Below are positions 43,457-52,936 of a stretch of DNA of 64,000 nt, one piece after another. Made by a program: the position numbers and the translations under genes. Numbering within the stretch: the first letter of the stretch is position 1; each line of letters starts with the position of its first letter. Below the pieces are notes generated by a model. The model searched no databases. It saw only the letters and a program-made list of their open reading frames with translations, and was not told the origin of the DNA. Source of the stretch: JAZDFC01 sp043808235 (lineage in GTDB: Bacteria; Bacteroidota; Ignavibacteria; Ignavibacteriales; Melioribacteraceae); contig JAZDFC010000004.1 in the NCBI GenBank assembly GCA_043808235.1, forward strand, positions 62,001-126,000, written 5' to 3'.

Positions 43457-44512
43457 TTAATCATTCCCAAAGAATATTTCCCACCAATTCTTTTTTTCTT
43501 TCTTCTTGTAGTCTTTCCAATAGTTTGTGTACTTATCCTGTGTTGTAAAACCCACCGGACCCTGGTAAATACCGCCGCCAATGTATCCGTCGTAAACTCG
43601 AACTGCAATTACAACTTCAGTTGCACCTTTTAGTAAATTATCCGGGATGTAGTACCCGCGAAATTCGTTGTATTCACTTGTGCCATGAAAATTTTGTTTT
43701 TGGGGAATATCAAAATCTCCCGTTTGTCCTACAAGTTGTCCGTTTACATATACTTGATCAAAGTCATCTATTTTACCCATTACTAAAACAAGTCTTTTAC
43801 TCAGCAAATCTGTGGGTAGAGTAACTTTTTTTCTGTACCATGCAAAGCCATCGTAATCCTGATATCCTTGTGATTCCCAAAGCGACGGAACCATTACATC
43901 TTTCCATTTCGAATCATTGAAGTTACTGTCTTTCCATTCCGGTTTATCGCCGGTCGAAAATTTCCAATAGCCTTCAAGACTATAGGCAATCGGCAGTGAA
44001 GTCAATGAATACAATCCAATATCACCTGAAACAATACCGCCGCTTTGTTGAGAATCATACACACGTACGGAGATAACATTTTCTTTATTGTATTTAATAA
44101 AATCGCGGGGAATGGGATACTTACGAAACGCATTATAGGCTGTCTGATAATTGGGGGGAAACGTTCCCGTTGAGCCGATCATTTTTCCGTTCACATATAC
44201 TTCGTCAACATCATCAATATAGCCAAGATACAAATAGAGGGTTTTCCCTTTGAATTCTAATGGTGCAGAAAAACTTGTTCTATACCACGCGTAGCCGTTG
44301 TAGCCATGAAAACCTTCATCTTCCCATGAACGCGGAACTCTGATTTCTTCCCAATCGGAATCGTTATAATCAGCAGAAGCCCATTCCATATTATCACCAA
44401 TCGAAAATTTCCAGTATCCTTTCAAATTCATCAGTCTATCCCATTCTCCGCCGAAAAGCACATTAAGAAAAAGAACATTTATTAGGAATATATTTTTTAC
44501 ATGATTCAACAT
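43457..44512 (-). CDS. Exported protein with two tandem GH2-type sugar-binding domains
   Basis: 351 residues, signal peptide about residues 1-21. Two copies of the N-terminal jelly-roll domain of glycoside hydrolase family 2 follow each other: first WEEIRVPRSWEDEGFHGYNG with AWYRTSF and EVYVNGKMIGSTG, then WKDVMVPSLWESQGYQDYDG with AWYRKKV and QVYVNGQLVGQTG. The catalytic barrel is missing, so this is a stand-alone carbohydrate-binding or structural protein rather than an enzyme. The target sugar is unknown. Confidence 0.85.
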   Translation of the reverse strand: MLNHVKNIFLINVLFLNVLFGGEWDRLMNLKGYWKFSIGDNMEWASADYNDSDWEEIRVPRSWEDEGFHGYNGYAWYRTSFSAPLEFKGKTLYLYLGYIDDVDEVYVNGKMIGSTGTFPPNYQTAYNAFRKYPIPRDFIKYNKENVISVRVYDSQQSGGIVSGDIGLYSLTSLPIAYSLEGYWKFSTGDKPEWKDSNFNDSKWKDVMVPSLWESQGYQDYDGFAWYRKKVTLPTDLLSKRLVLVMGKIDDFDQVYVNGQLVGQTGDFDIPQKQNFHGTSEYNEFRGYYIPDNLLKGATEVVIAVRVYDGYIGGGIYQGPVGFTTQDKYTNYWKDYKKKEKKNWWEIFFGND

Positions 44513-44605
44513 TATCTTCTCAATTTTTAATTACAAATTACTAAGTAAATATTATCATTATGTCAATTATTCGTAACGATTTGTAAAAAATTGTCACGAG
44601 TTTTA

Positions 44606-45046
44606 CTACTCATTGAGTGAATAGTATTTGTGTTCGTTTTCGAAAACATACTCATCATATATAGCTGCTGCCAATCTTTTAATTCTGGCATCTTTGTCGG
44701 TCATTGCAGTCTCTTTAACAGCTTCCATTCCGTAAGCATTCCCGATTTTGTAAAGAGAAAGAGCTATCAAATGACGGGTAGCCGCCTTATTTTCGTTTTT
44801 TAACTGCTCTACCAAAACATCAACAAGATCGTTTAACGCATATTTGCCAGCCAAATAGATTGCACTTCTCTTGAGACCTTCGTTCTCGGATTGTATCCCG
44901 ATTTTCAAATTGGCAATCTCTTTTTCGTTAAATTTTGTCTGTGGTTGAGTTGCCTGGGCGAATGTACTTGACATTGCAAATACTGTAAAAGCTGCGGTTA
45001 CTGCTGCTGCTCTTTTCAAGGTTCGGGTTAATGTTGCGCTTTTCAT
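44606..45046 (-). CDS. Exported HEAT-repeat-like protein
   Basis: 146 residues, strong ribosome site (AAGGAGAATCAAAATG). Signal peptide about residues 1-32 (ends TFAQA). The mature part consists of helical pairs (GLKRSAIYLAGKYALNDLVD, TRHLIALSLYKIGNAYGMEA) typical of HEAT/Armadillo repeats, which bind other proteins. No enzymatic motif. It is well separated from its neighbours by 93 and 347 bases. Confidence 0.75.
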   Translation of the reverse strand: MKSATLTRTLKRAAAVTAAFTVFAMSSTFAQATQPQTKFNEKEIANLKIGIQSENEGLKRSAIYLAGKYALNDLVDVLVEQLKNENKAATRHLIALSLYKIGNAYGMEAVKETAMTDKDARIKRLAAAIYDEYVFENEHKYYSLNE

Positions 45047-45393
45047 TTTGATTCTCCTTAAAATAATTTGTTATAAATAATAATTTAAAATCTATATGCC
45101 GGCTTGTTGAATTTACCGGCTCAGTCAATTTCATTTTCAATTTTTGTAAGAACTTTTTGCTACTAATTTTTTTTTAACTTCTGTGCATTAGGACGGGAAG
45201 GTTTCAAATGGAGTTGTCATGCCGGTGTATAAGTTTGTAAAAAGTTGTCATATTGGTTTGCTATGGTTCACTAAAGAAACTTTTATTCGGAGATACTATT
45301 TTCGATTAATGGAAGTGGCATTCAACTATTAAATGGATTCTCACAGAGTGACTGTATAGCTGGAAATATCCCTGAGATTTGTTATATTAAATT
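45047..45393. other. 347-base divergent gap with repeated sites
   Basis: Between the HEAT-repeat gene (minus) and the HEPN gene (plus). GCCGG (45098-45102) and CCGGC (45116-45120) form a short hairpin near the minus-strand gene. GTTGTCAT occurs twice in direct orientation, at 45213-45220 and 45244-45251, 31 bases apart (three helical turns). Both could be regulatory. No other coding frame of interest. Confidence 0.4.
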
Positions 45394-45810
45394 ATGGAAG
45401 AAAAGAAGAAAAACTTAAAACCATCCGATGAATGGTTTTTTCAGGCGGAATATGATATTGCAAGCGCCGAGCATATGCTTTCAGGCGGGAGATATATTTA
45501 TGCAGTATTCATGGCTCATCTTGCATTAGAAAAAACGCTTAAAGGAGTATATACTTTTTATCTTAATGTAGAACCTCCTCGCACACATAATCTAATTTTA
45601 TTACATGAAAGAGTTGAACACAAACATAACCTTGGATTAAATCCTGATCAGAATGAAGTGATTGAATTTCTGAATGAAAAAAGTATCCCTTCACGATACC
45701 CGGATGTACTTATTAAGATACTCGATGAATTCAAAGAAGAAGAAACAACAAAATTAATCAGCGATGTAAAAGAGATAATATTATGTATGAAACAACAATT
45801 AAAGAAATAA
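45394..45810 (+). CDS. HEPN domain protein of a HEPN/MNT pair
   Basis: 138 residues, AEYDIASAEHMLSGGRYIYA, EKTLKGVYTFYLNVEPPRTHNL and SRYPDVLIKI are HEPN (PF05168-type) motifs, including the RYP that marks this branch. In HEPN/MNT toxin-antitoxin systems the HEPN protein is the toxin, an RNase or an NMP-modified toxin. Overlaps the MNT gene by 28 bases. Few strong RNase motifs (RX4-6H) are seen, so activity is open. Confidence 0.85.
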   Translation: MEEKKKNLKPSDEWFFQAEYDIASAEHMLSGGRYIYAVFMAHLALEKTLKGVYTFYLNVEPPRTHNLILLHERVEHKHNLGLNPDQNEVIEFLNEKSIPSRYPDVLIKILDEFKEEETTKLISDVKEIILCMKQQLKK

Positions 45811-46115
45811 CAAAAGAAATTCACAACTTTGCACTTGACCGGAATGTATTTATTAACAAAATAGTATTGTTTGGCTCCGAAGCTCTTGGTGAAGCAAAGG
45901 ATTTTAGCGATATTGATATAATTGTCGTCTCCAAAGATTTCAATCAGAAAAGTTACTCGGAAAGAATTAATAAACTTTTAGGTCTTAATAGAAACCTGGT
46001 TAAATTGACCAATCGTCCTTTTGATATTCTATATTATTCCGATACGGAGTGGGACAATTCAGCTTCACCTATGATATATGAAGCAAAACTACATGGTAGG
46101 ATTGTTTATTCTTGA
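45783..46115 (+). CDS. MNT nucleotidyltransferase of the HEPN/MNT pair
   Basis: 110 residues. The minimal nucleotidyltransferase signature GSX10DXD is present in LFGSEALGEAKDFSDIDI. The MNT partner in this system class neutralises the HEPN toxin, in some cases by adenylylating it. It starts inside the HEPN gene with the usual overlap, so the two are co-translated. Confidence 0.87.
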   Translation: MYETTIKEITKEIHNFALDRNVFINKIVLFGSEALGEAKDFSDIDIIVVSKDFNQKSYSERINKLLGLNRNLVKLTNRPFDILYYSDTEWDNSASPMIYEAKLHGRIVYS

Positions 46116-46192
46116 CTATGGATTAATTCATCTCCAATGGAACACTGCCACCTTTTTCCTGTCTAATTCCACAAAGATTTTAAAGGAATGAA

Positions 46193-47098
46193 ATGAAAAA
46201 GAAAATCGCAAAACCTACTATTTGGAATCAAAAATTAACTTTCAAAAATATTTTCATTTTCGTGAAGAGTGTTTTATCATCGGCGCTTTTGGTTATGTTA
46301 ATTAATTCTACTTTGATTCAAGCCTCGCGCGTACCGACCGGCTCGATGGAAAATACAATTATGACCGGCGACTTCCTTTTTATAAATAAATTTCTTTACG
46401 GACCCTCAACTCCGCAATTTATTCCGTTTACAAATATCGAACTGCCATATATTCAATTTCCGGGAATTAAGGATCCAAAGTTGAACGAAGTAATTGTTTT
46501 CCGATTCCCCGGCAATCGTGATGAAATAAAAGCAGAAAAAATTGATTATTATGTGAAGAGATGTGTAGGCACACCCGGCGATACGATTCAAGTCATCAAT
46601 AAAGTATTATATGTGAACGGCAAGCAATTCCCGATACCTCCAAACATTAAATATGAACGATGGGAAATTTATCCCCCGTATTTTACCGACCCTGGACTTT
46701 TTCCGGTTGGAAGTAATTGGAACTGTGATAATTACGGACCGATCATCGTTCCGAAAAAAGGTGATGTGATAAAACTAAGTACGGATAATATTGAAAAGTG
46801 GGCAACGTTTATAAATAGAGAATACGGAGAAGCTGTTGTAAATGTTGCTGGTGATGAAATTTTAATTGATGGTAAACCGGTCGAATCATACACAGTGCAA
46901 AACGATTGCTATTTTATGATGGGTGATAACCGGGACAATAGTCTTGACAGCCGTTCATGGGGATTTGTGCCGAGGAAAAATATTGCCGGTTCACCGCTGA
47001 TAGTTTTTTGGTCGTGGGATCCTTCAATTCCTTTCACGGCTCCGATAAAACTTTTAAACTCTGTACGGCTGGATAGAATCGCAAAATTAGTCGATTAA
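46193..47098 (+). CDS. lepB: Signal peptidase I
   Basis: 301 residues. N-terminal anchor about residues 25-45. Catalytic Ser51 is in SRVPTGSMENT and catalytic Lys122 in YYVKRCVGTPGD; the conserved MGDNRDNSLDSRSWGFVP box follows near residue 243. Longer than minimal Lep proteins because of inserted segments, as seen in Bacteroidota. It cleaves signal peptides on the outer face of the inner membrane. Its end overlaps the convergent response regulator gene by 12 bases. Confidence 0.93.
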   Translation: MKKKIAKPTIWNQKLTFKNIFIFVKSVLSSALLVMLINSTLIQASRVPTGSMENTIMTGDFLFINKFLYGPSTPQFIPFTNIELPYIQFPGIKDPKLNEVIVFRFPGNRDEIKAEKIDYYVKRCVGTPGDTIQVINKVLYVNGKQFPIPPNIKYERWEIYPPYFTDPGLFPVGSNWNCDNYGPIIVPKKGDVIKLSTDNIEKWATFINREYGEAVVNVAGDEILIDGKPVESYTVQNDCYFMMGDNRDNSLDSRSWGFVPRKNIAGSPLIVFWSWDPSIPFTAPIKLLNSVRLDRIAKLVD

Positions 47099-47773
47099 TT
47101 TGTAGCCTATGCCGTGCACCGTTAAAATTATTTTCGGATGATTCGGGTCGTCTTCAACTTTCTGTCGCAGCTTAACAATAAAATTATCAATCGTTCTTGT
47201 TGTTGTGTAAACGTCGTGTCCCCAAATATCCGAAAGCAGACTGTCGCGGCTGACAGTTTTATTCTTATTATCCCACAAGTACTTAAGCACATCAAATTCT
47301 TTATGGGATAGCGGCACTTCAATTCCTTCTTCAAATGCATTGTATTTCGAGAATAATACATCGAGTTTCCCGATGTGAACCATCTCGTCATCTTTCTTTT
47401 CACTCGAAGTTTCGGTTCTCCTCAAAACTGCTTTAATCCTCGCAATCAGTTCACGGAGGCTGAATGGTTTAGTTATGTAATCATCTGCACCAAGTTCAAG
47501 CCCGAGAACTTTATCAATCTCTTCACCTTTAGCGGTAAGCAGAATAATTGGAGTTTTTACTCCCTCTTTTCTCACAGCTTTGCAAACATCAAAGCCGGAT
47601 TTTTTGGGAAGCATTACGTCGAGCAAAATTAAATCGAAACCGCCTGATTTGATTTTATTGTATCCTTCCTCGCCGTCAACGGCAAATTCAACTTCGTAAC
47701 CTTCAAATTCGAGGTTATCTTTTAATCCAATCCGCATGTTCGATTCATCTTCGACTATTAGTATTTTACTCAT
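47087..47773 (-). CDS. OmpR/PhoB-family response regulator
   Basis: 228 residues. Receiver: VEDESNM acidic pair, Asp52 in LILLDVMLPKKSG, and Lys in DDYITKPFS. The winged-helix C-terminal domain ends DNFIVKLRQKVEDDPNHP (short form). It follows the sensor kinase by 18 bases on the same strand, so they form one two-component pair. Target genes are unknown; the nearest divergent gene is the BNR exoprotein. Confidence 0.9.
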   Translation of the reverse strand: MSKILIVEDESNMRIGLKDNLEFEGYEVEFAVDGEEGYNKIKSGGFDLILLDVMLPKKSGFDVCKAVRKEGVKTPIILLTAKGEEIDKVLGLELGADDYITKPFSLRELIARIKAVLRRTETSSEKKDDEMVHIGKLDVLFSKYNAFEEGIEVPLSHKEFDVLKYLWDNKNKTVSRDSLLSDIWGHDVYTTTRTIDNFIVKLRQKVEDDPNHPKIILTVHGIGYKLID

Positions 47774-47791
47774 GGCAGTACCTTCAATTTT

Positions 47792-49354
47792 TTATTTAAC
47801 AAGAGGGAAGTTCAATGTAAAAGTTGAGCCTTCACCTTTTTTACTTTCCAAATTAATTCTACCTTTGTGCGCATCCATAATGTGTTTTACGATAGTTAAT
47901 CCGAGTCCGGTGCCTTTTGTATTATGCACGAAGCCGGTAGTTTCCCGGTAAAATTTTTCGAAAATCTTTTTCTGATTTTCTTCTGATATCCCGATTCCGT
48001 AGTCACGCACCGAAATATATGCATTGGTATTTTCTCTTCCTGTCGTAATTCTAATTTCCTTATTGTCGTCGCTGTATTTTATTGCATTATCAAGCAAATT
48101 AATGAATGCTTCGGAAACCGCTTCTTTGTCGGCTGAAATAAAAATATTTTCTCCGTCATTTTCAAATGACCATTTAAATCCCTTATTTGTAAAATGGAAC
48201 TCGTAGTTCGTAAGGATGCTTTCAATCGCTGAATTCAATTCGATTCTTTCGAGATTAAATATCCTTCTACCGGCTTCTATTTTAGAGAAGCTGAGAATTG
48301 AATTCACAATCCTGCTCAGCCGGTTTGCTTCCTGGCTGATTATCTTGTAATACTCCTGTTTCTTCTCCTCCGTTCTCACCCGGTTCATTTCGAGGGTTTC
48401 CGAAAACATTGTGATTAGAGCAAGCGGTGTGCGTAATTCATGAGAAACATTTGATACAAAATCCGTTTTGGTTTGCGCAAGTTGAACCTCTTTTTTTATT
48501 AAGCGAAAGATGAAAAATACAGCTCCGACAAGTACCAGCGTGAGTAGTAGAATCAATATCAAACTTTTTGTTGTCCGTTCTTTTACGAGTCCATCAATAC
48601 TTTTACCGATAGGGGAGATACCTATTTTATAATTGGGGAACAGCCATAGCTCGCGGAATATCTCTGTGGTAATCTGGGATTGTCTTCCACCCCAAATAGT
48701 CTGCCTGCCCCCGGATGACGCGGAAATGATAAATTTCTCCTGCGCTATCTCGCGGATTTTCGGGCCAAGCACACTGTTAATAAAATCACGGGAATTTATT
48801 AACAAAGCGCAAACGTTTTTGGAATTGTTCTCACCGTCGATGATGAAGAAATGAACTTGTTCCTCTAAAATATCGTGAGTGTTTACCGGTTCAATTTTTC
48901 CGTATCCGCTTCGCGAATAAGTGAATAAACGCCGGATAGTTTTCTCATTCTCCTTTGCGAGTGAAATTATCTTTTCAACCGTTTCCCGCTGTTCGTCCAC
49001 CCCTTCCCTGGGAAGTGAAGTAATATATTTATAATCAGAACTGTCTATAATGACAATCCGTCTAACCGAACGGTTTAATTGAAAAAATTCTTTGCACTTA
49101 TTATAAACCGACGTATCTTTTTGAACCGGGGAATACTTCAAAATGTTTTTAATATCGTCTGACCATCCGCTAACCACATCATCGGAATACTGGTTAACGG
49201 AGAATAAAATCGCTTCGAGCTGGTTAGTGTAAATCTCGCGGATTACTTCTTCGTTCTCGTTAAATGAAAGCACTTCGTAAACGGAGAACGAAAGCGCCGG
49301 GAGCAGGATTATTAGTATTAGTATAACAAATATTTTTTTTATAGGTTTGTTCAT
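47792..49354 (-). CDS. Sensor histidine kinase
   Basis: 520 residues. Membrane segments at about 7-28 and 263-285 enclose a periplasmic sensor of about 230 residues without a recognised fold. HisKA box with His305 in NVSHELRTPLAL, and ATPase motifs NLLDNAIKYS, VRDYGIGIS and GTGLGLTIV. No HAMP domain is evident between the second membrane segment and the kinase core. It pairs with the adjacent response regulator. Divergent from the BNR exoprotein gene across 150 bases. Confidence 0.9.
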   Translation of the reverse strand: MNKPIKKIFVILILIILLPALSFSVYEVLSFNENEEVIREIYTNQLEAILFSVNQYSDDVVSGWSDDIKNILKYSPVQKDTSVYNKCKEFFQLNRSVRRIVIIDSSDYKYITSLPREGVDEQRETVEKIISLAKENEKTIRRLFTYSRSGYGKIEPVNTHDILEEQVHFFIIDGENNSKNVCALLINSRDFINSVLGPKIREIAQEKFIISASSGGRQTIWGGRQSQITTEIFRELWLFPNYKIGISPIGKSIDGLVKERTTKSLILILLLTLVLVGAVFFIFRLIKKEVQLAQTKTDFVSNVSHELRTPLALITMFSETLEMNRVRTEEKKQEYYKIISQEANRLSRIVNSILSFSKIEAGRRIFNLERIELNSAIESILTNYEFHFTNKGFKWSFENDGENIFISADKEAVSEAFINLLDNAIKYSDDNKEIRITTGRENTNAYISVRDYGIGISEENQKKIFEKFYRETTGFVHNTKGTGLGLTIVKHIMDAHKGRINLESKKGEGSTFTLNFPLVK

Positions 49355-49504
49355 CAGTAGTATATATTACATTAGTAACAAAAATTAAAAGCAATCAATT
49401 GCCCGGAAAAAATATCAAATTATTCTTTTAAAAACCCTATGCAATTTTATCTACAACTTTTCTTCCACAAAAAATTGAAATCACAAAATCATCATGGAGA
49501 ATTT

Positions 49505-52500
49505 ATGAGAAATAGACTATTACTAATCTTGTTATTAATGTCTTTTGCGGCAGTAAATCTATCTGCGCAGGACAAGGATAAGAAAGACGATAAACTAAAC
49601 TCAGGCACTTTCAGCGGATTGAAATGGCGCTGTATTGGTCCGGCATGGACATCCGGCAGAATTGCCGATTTTGCAGTTAATCCGAAAAGCATCAGCGAGT
49701 ATTATGTGGCGGTTGCAAGCGGCGGATTGTGGAAGACAACCAATGCGGGCACAACATGGAATGCTGTTGCGGACACACTGCCATATTCACTTGGCTGTGT
49801 AGTTATTGACCCGAGCAATCATTTTGTTGTGTGGGTTGGCACCGGCGAGAACAATCACCAGCGCGCTCTTGGTTACGGCGACGGTGTCTATAAATCAACC
49901 GATGGCGGACAGAGCTGGGCAAACATGGGCTTGCGTGAGTCACGGCAAATCGGCGGTATAATCATCGACCCGCGAAATTCAAATGTGGTTTATGTAGCGG
50001 CCGAAGGTTCTGTTTGGGGACCCGGTGGAGATAGAGGATTATACAAAACAACCGATGGCGGAAAAACATGGAATAAAATTTTGAACATCAGCGAGAATAC
50101 AGGTGTGAATAACATCGTATTCGACCCGCGAAATCCCGATATACTTTATGCGACATCCGAACAAAGACGAAGACACATATTTGCTAAGATTGGCGGCGGA
50201 CCGGAATCCGCAGTTTACAAATCAACAGATGCCGGCGCTACGTGGAATAAAATAATGGAAGGACTTCCGGGTGTTGATATTGGAGGAATGGGAATCGCAG
50301 TATCGCCGGTTAAACCCGATGTGATTTATTTGAGCATGGAAGCCGCCGAAAAGAAAGGCGGATTTTTTCGTTCAATAAATCGTGGAGCTACATGGGGAAA
50401 AATGAGCGACACGTATTCTGCCGGACAATACTTTAATGAAATTTATTGTGACCCGGTGAATGTTGACAAAGTTTATATCATGGATGTGGTTTCCAAAGTT
50501 ACACTTGACGGCGGAAAAACCTGGAGTGCAGTTGGACTTTCGGGAAGACATGTTGACGACCACGCAATGTGGATAAATCCATGTAACCCAAAGCATTTTA
50601 TGATTGGCGGTGATGGCGGTGTTTATGAAACGTTTGATGACGGGCAGAACTGGGAGTTCAAACAAAATTTACCCGTAGCTCAATTCTACCGTGTGAATGT
50701 GGATAACGCCGAACCGTTTTATAATATTTACGGCGGAACACAGGATAATCAAAGTATGGGCGGACCCTCGCAAACATTAAGTGATGACGGAATCCTAAAC
50801 AGCGATTGGTTCTCAACTGTAGGCGGCGACGGATTTTTTCAGGCGATAGACCCGACGGACCCGAATATTGTTTATTCCGAATGGCAGTATGGAAACATCA
50901 TCCGGTTCGATAGAAAAAGTAAAGAGTTGTTGTACATTCGTCCATTGCCAGGTAAGGGAGAAAAAACTTACAAATGGTACTGGGATACTCCATTTATTCT
51001 CAGCAAATACTCTCCGAAGCGATTGTATATCGCTGCCGAAAAAGTTTTTAGAAGCGACGACCGCGGCGAAAGCTGGACAACAATTAGCGGCGACTTGACA
51101 GCGCAGACTGACCGGAACAGTTTTAAAGTAATGGATAAATATTGGAGTATCGACGCAGTTGCAAAGAACGGCAGCACTTCGCAGTTCGGATTGATTGTTG
51201 CACTTGCCGAATCACCAAAGAAAGAAAATCTTTTATTTGTGGGAACCGACGACGGATTGATTCAAGTTACCGAAGACCAGCAGAACTGGACTCGCATCGA
51301 GGAATTCCCGGATGTTCCGCAATATACATTAGTAAGCGATATTCTTCCTTCAAGTTACGATGAGAATGTTGTGTACGCAACTTTCAACAATCACAAACGT
51401 GACGATTTCAAACCGTACGTCGTTAAGAGTGTTAATAAAGGGAAATCGTGGAAGTCAATTGCGGGAAATCTTCCGAAAAACGGTGCAGTGAACACAATTG
51501 TTGAAGACCCGGTAAATCCTAATTTGCTTTTCGTCGGGACCGAGTGGGGAGTTTACTTCACACTTGACAGTGGTGAAAAATGGATTCAATTAAATTCAGG
51601 AATGCCGAAAATAAAAGTCTGCGATTTGGTAATACAGGAAAGAGAAAAGGATTTGGTCGCTGCAACATTCGGAAGGGGATTTTTTGTGATTGATGATTAT
51701 TCGCCATTGAGAGATGCATCCAAAGAATTATTTGAAAAGGAAGCTCACATCTTTCCGATAAAAGATGCGGACATGTTTATACGCGGAGATGGAAAATACG
51801 GACAGGGCGCAACTTATTTCAAAGCACCTAATCCCGATTTCGGCGCAGTATTCACATACTATTTGAAAGATGTTCCAAAAACTTTTAGAGCCGAAAGAAA
51901 GGAGAAAGAAAAAGAACTTGTCAAAAAAGGTGAGGTGATACCCCAGCCATCATACGAGGATTTGAAGAAAGAGGAAAATGAAAAGGCGCCGTATTTGATT
52001 TTCTCTATTACGGATGAGACCGGCGCTGAAGTAAAAAAACTTACTGCATCGGCAAGCGGCGGTATTAACCGTATTGTTTGGGATTTGCGTTACGACAATT
52101 ATTATCCTCTGTCGTTGAAAGATGATAAATTTGACCCGACAAAAAAAGCTTCGAGCAGTTTGCTTGCGCTGCCGGGCAAATATAAAGTGAGTATGTATCT
52201 TGTTGCGAAAGGTGAAGAAAAATTACTGGCCGGCCCGGTAGATTTTATTGCTAAGCCCTTGGATAACGTAACACTTCCCGCATCGGATAGGGCGGAGCTT
52301 GTCGCCTTCCAGAGAAAAACGACTGAACTTGCAAAGAAATATGTTGCCGCTCAACGGATTACCGATGAACTTATCCGCAAAGCCGAATTGCTAAAACAGA
52401 CTATAAACAACACACCAAAAGCTCCTTTCGATTTGATGGATAAAGTAGTTGAAATCACTGGTAAACTTGAGGCAATCTCGTTCAAGTTTTCCGGTCTGCC

Positions 52501-52762
52501 CGGCAAAGCAAGCGACGAAGAAATTCCGCCGCAGGATGTCCCGTTGAACTGGCGGCTTGATATGATGATGTCTCCGCATTATGCTTCGACTGCAAATATT
52601 ACAAAGGGCGAAAAAGTTGCTTATGAAATTATTAATGAAGAATTACCCGCAATCATTTCTTCGTTGAAAAATATTAGTGAAGTTGATTTGAAAGCTATCG
52701 AAGTTGAACTCGATAAAATAGGTGCGCCCTGGACTCCCGGACGTTTACTTGAAATGAAATAG
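49505..52762 (+). CDS. Large exported BNR/sortilin-type beta-propeller protein
   Basis: 1085 residues from the ATG at 49505, with GGAG eight bases upstream; an in-frame ATG at 49439 is less likely. Signal peptide about residues 1-20 (ends LSAQ). The main part carries repeated BNR/Asp-box motifs (GLWKTTNAGTTWNAV, YKSTDGGQSWANMG, YKTTDGGKTWNKIL) that build beta-propellers like sortilin/VPS10. The last 250 residues include a conserved extra domain of the family (GGINRIVWDLRYDNYYPL). Annotated homologues are usually called glycosyl hydrolases without proven activity. Confidence 0.88.
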   Translation: MRNRLLLILLLMSFAAVNLSAQDKDKKDDKLNSGTFSGLKWRCIGPAWTSGRIADFAVNPKSISEYYVAVASGGLWKTTNAGTTWNAVADTLPYSLGCVVIDPSNHFVVWVGTGENNHQRALGYGDGVYKSTDGGQSWANMGLRESRQIGGIIIDPRNSNVVYVAAEGSVWGPGGDRGLYKTTDGGKTWNKILNISENTGVNNIVFDPRNPDILYATSEQRRRHIFAKIGGGPESAVYKSTDAGATWNKIMEGLPGVDIGGMGIAVSPVKPDVIYLSMEAAEKKGGFFRSINRGATWGKMSDTYSAGQYFNEIYCDPVNVDKVYIMDVVSKVTLDGGKTWSAVGLSGRHVDDHAMWINPCNPKHFMIGGDGGVYETFDDGQNWEFKQNLPVAQFYRVNVDNAEPFYNIYGGTQDNQSMGGPSQTLSDDGILNSDWFSTVGGDGFFQAIDPTDPNIVYSEWQYGNIIRFDRKSKELLYIRPLPGKGEKTYKWYWDTPFILSKYSPKRLYIAAEKVFRSDDRGESWTTISGDLTAQTDRNSFKVMDKYWSIDAVAKNGSTSQFGLIVALAESPKKENLLFVGTDDGLIQVTEDQQNWTRIEEFPDVPQYTLVSDILPSSYDENVVYATFNNHKRDDFKPYVVKSVNKGKSWKSIAGNLPKNGAVNTIVEDPVNPNLLFVGTEWGVYFTLDSGEKWIQLNSGMPKIKVCDLVIQEREKDLVAATFGRGFFVIDDYSPLRDASKELFEKEAHIFPIKDADMFIRGDGKYGQGATYFKAPNPDFGAVFTYYLKDVPKTFRAERKEKEKELVKKGEVIPQPSYEDLKKEENEKAPYLIFSITDETGAEVKKLTASASGGINRIVWDLRYDNYYPLSLKDDKFDPTKKASSSLLALPGKYKVSMYLVAKGEEKLLAGPVDFIAKPLDNVTLPASDRAELVAFQRKTTELAKKYVAAQRITDELIRKAELLKQTINNTPKAPFDLMDKVVEITGKLEAISFKFSGLPGKASDEEIPPQDVPLNWRLDMMMSPHYASTANITKGEKVAYEIINEELPAIISSLKNISEVDLKAIEVELDKIGAPWTPGRLLEMK

Positions 52763-52769
52763 TATTTTT

Positions 52770-52830
52770 CTCAGCGTCTCTTCGTCTCCGCGGTGAAACA
52801 GTTTTACCGCAGAGGCGCTGAGGCGCAGAG
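52770..52830. repeat. Dispersed inverted repeat at left flank of kdp operon
   Basis: CTCAGCGTCTC (52770-52780) pairs with GAGGCGCTGAG (52811-52821), and GCGGT with ACCGC inside. The right end continues as GCGCAGAG. The same ACCGCAGAG-GCGCTGAG core occurs at 60860-60905 after kdpE. This type of repeat is common in bacterial genomes. Confidence 0.7.
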
Positions 52831-52846
52831 TAATTCCATTCTTTCC

Positions 52847-52864
52847 TTTATAAAATCTTTATAC
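52847..52864 (+). promoter_or_regulatory. Candidate KdpE binding site
   Basis: TTTATA (52847-52852) and TTTATAC (52858-52864) form an 11-base spaced direct repeat 73 bases before kdpF, like the TTTATA/TTTACA boxes bound by KdpE in enterobacteria. Similarity suggests osmotic/potassium control by the KdpDE system encoded downstream. Confidence 0.45.
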
Positions 52865-52936
52865 AAAATGCCCGTCTTTTAACAACGCCTTTATAACTTC
52901 CAAAATATCTTTCGAGCAAAAGAAAAAGGTTTTAAC

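Noticed and set aside
43457..44512. Complete family-2 glycoside hydrolase
   Set aside because: Only the sugar-binding jelly-roll appears, twice; there is no catalytic barrel or acid/base motif.
52763..52936. c-di-AMP riboswitch ahead of the kdp operon
   Set aside because: The 174-base gap is mostly occupied by the inverted repeat and shows no ydaO-like fold.
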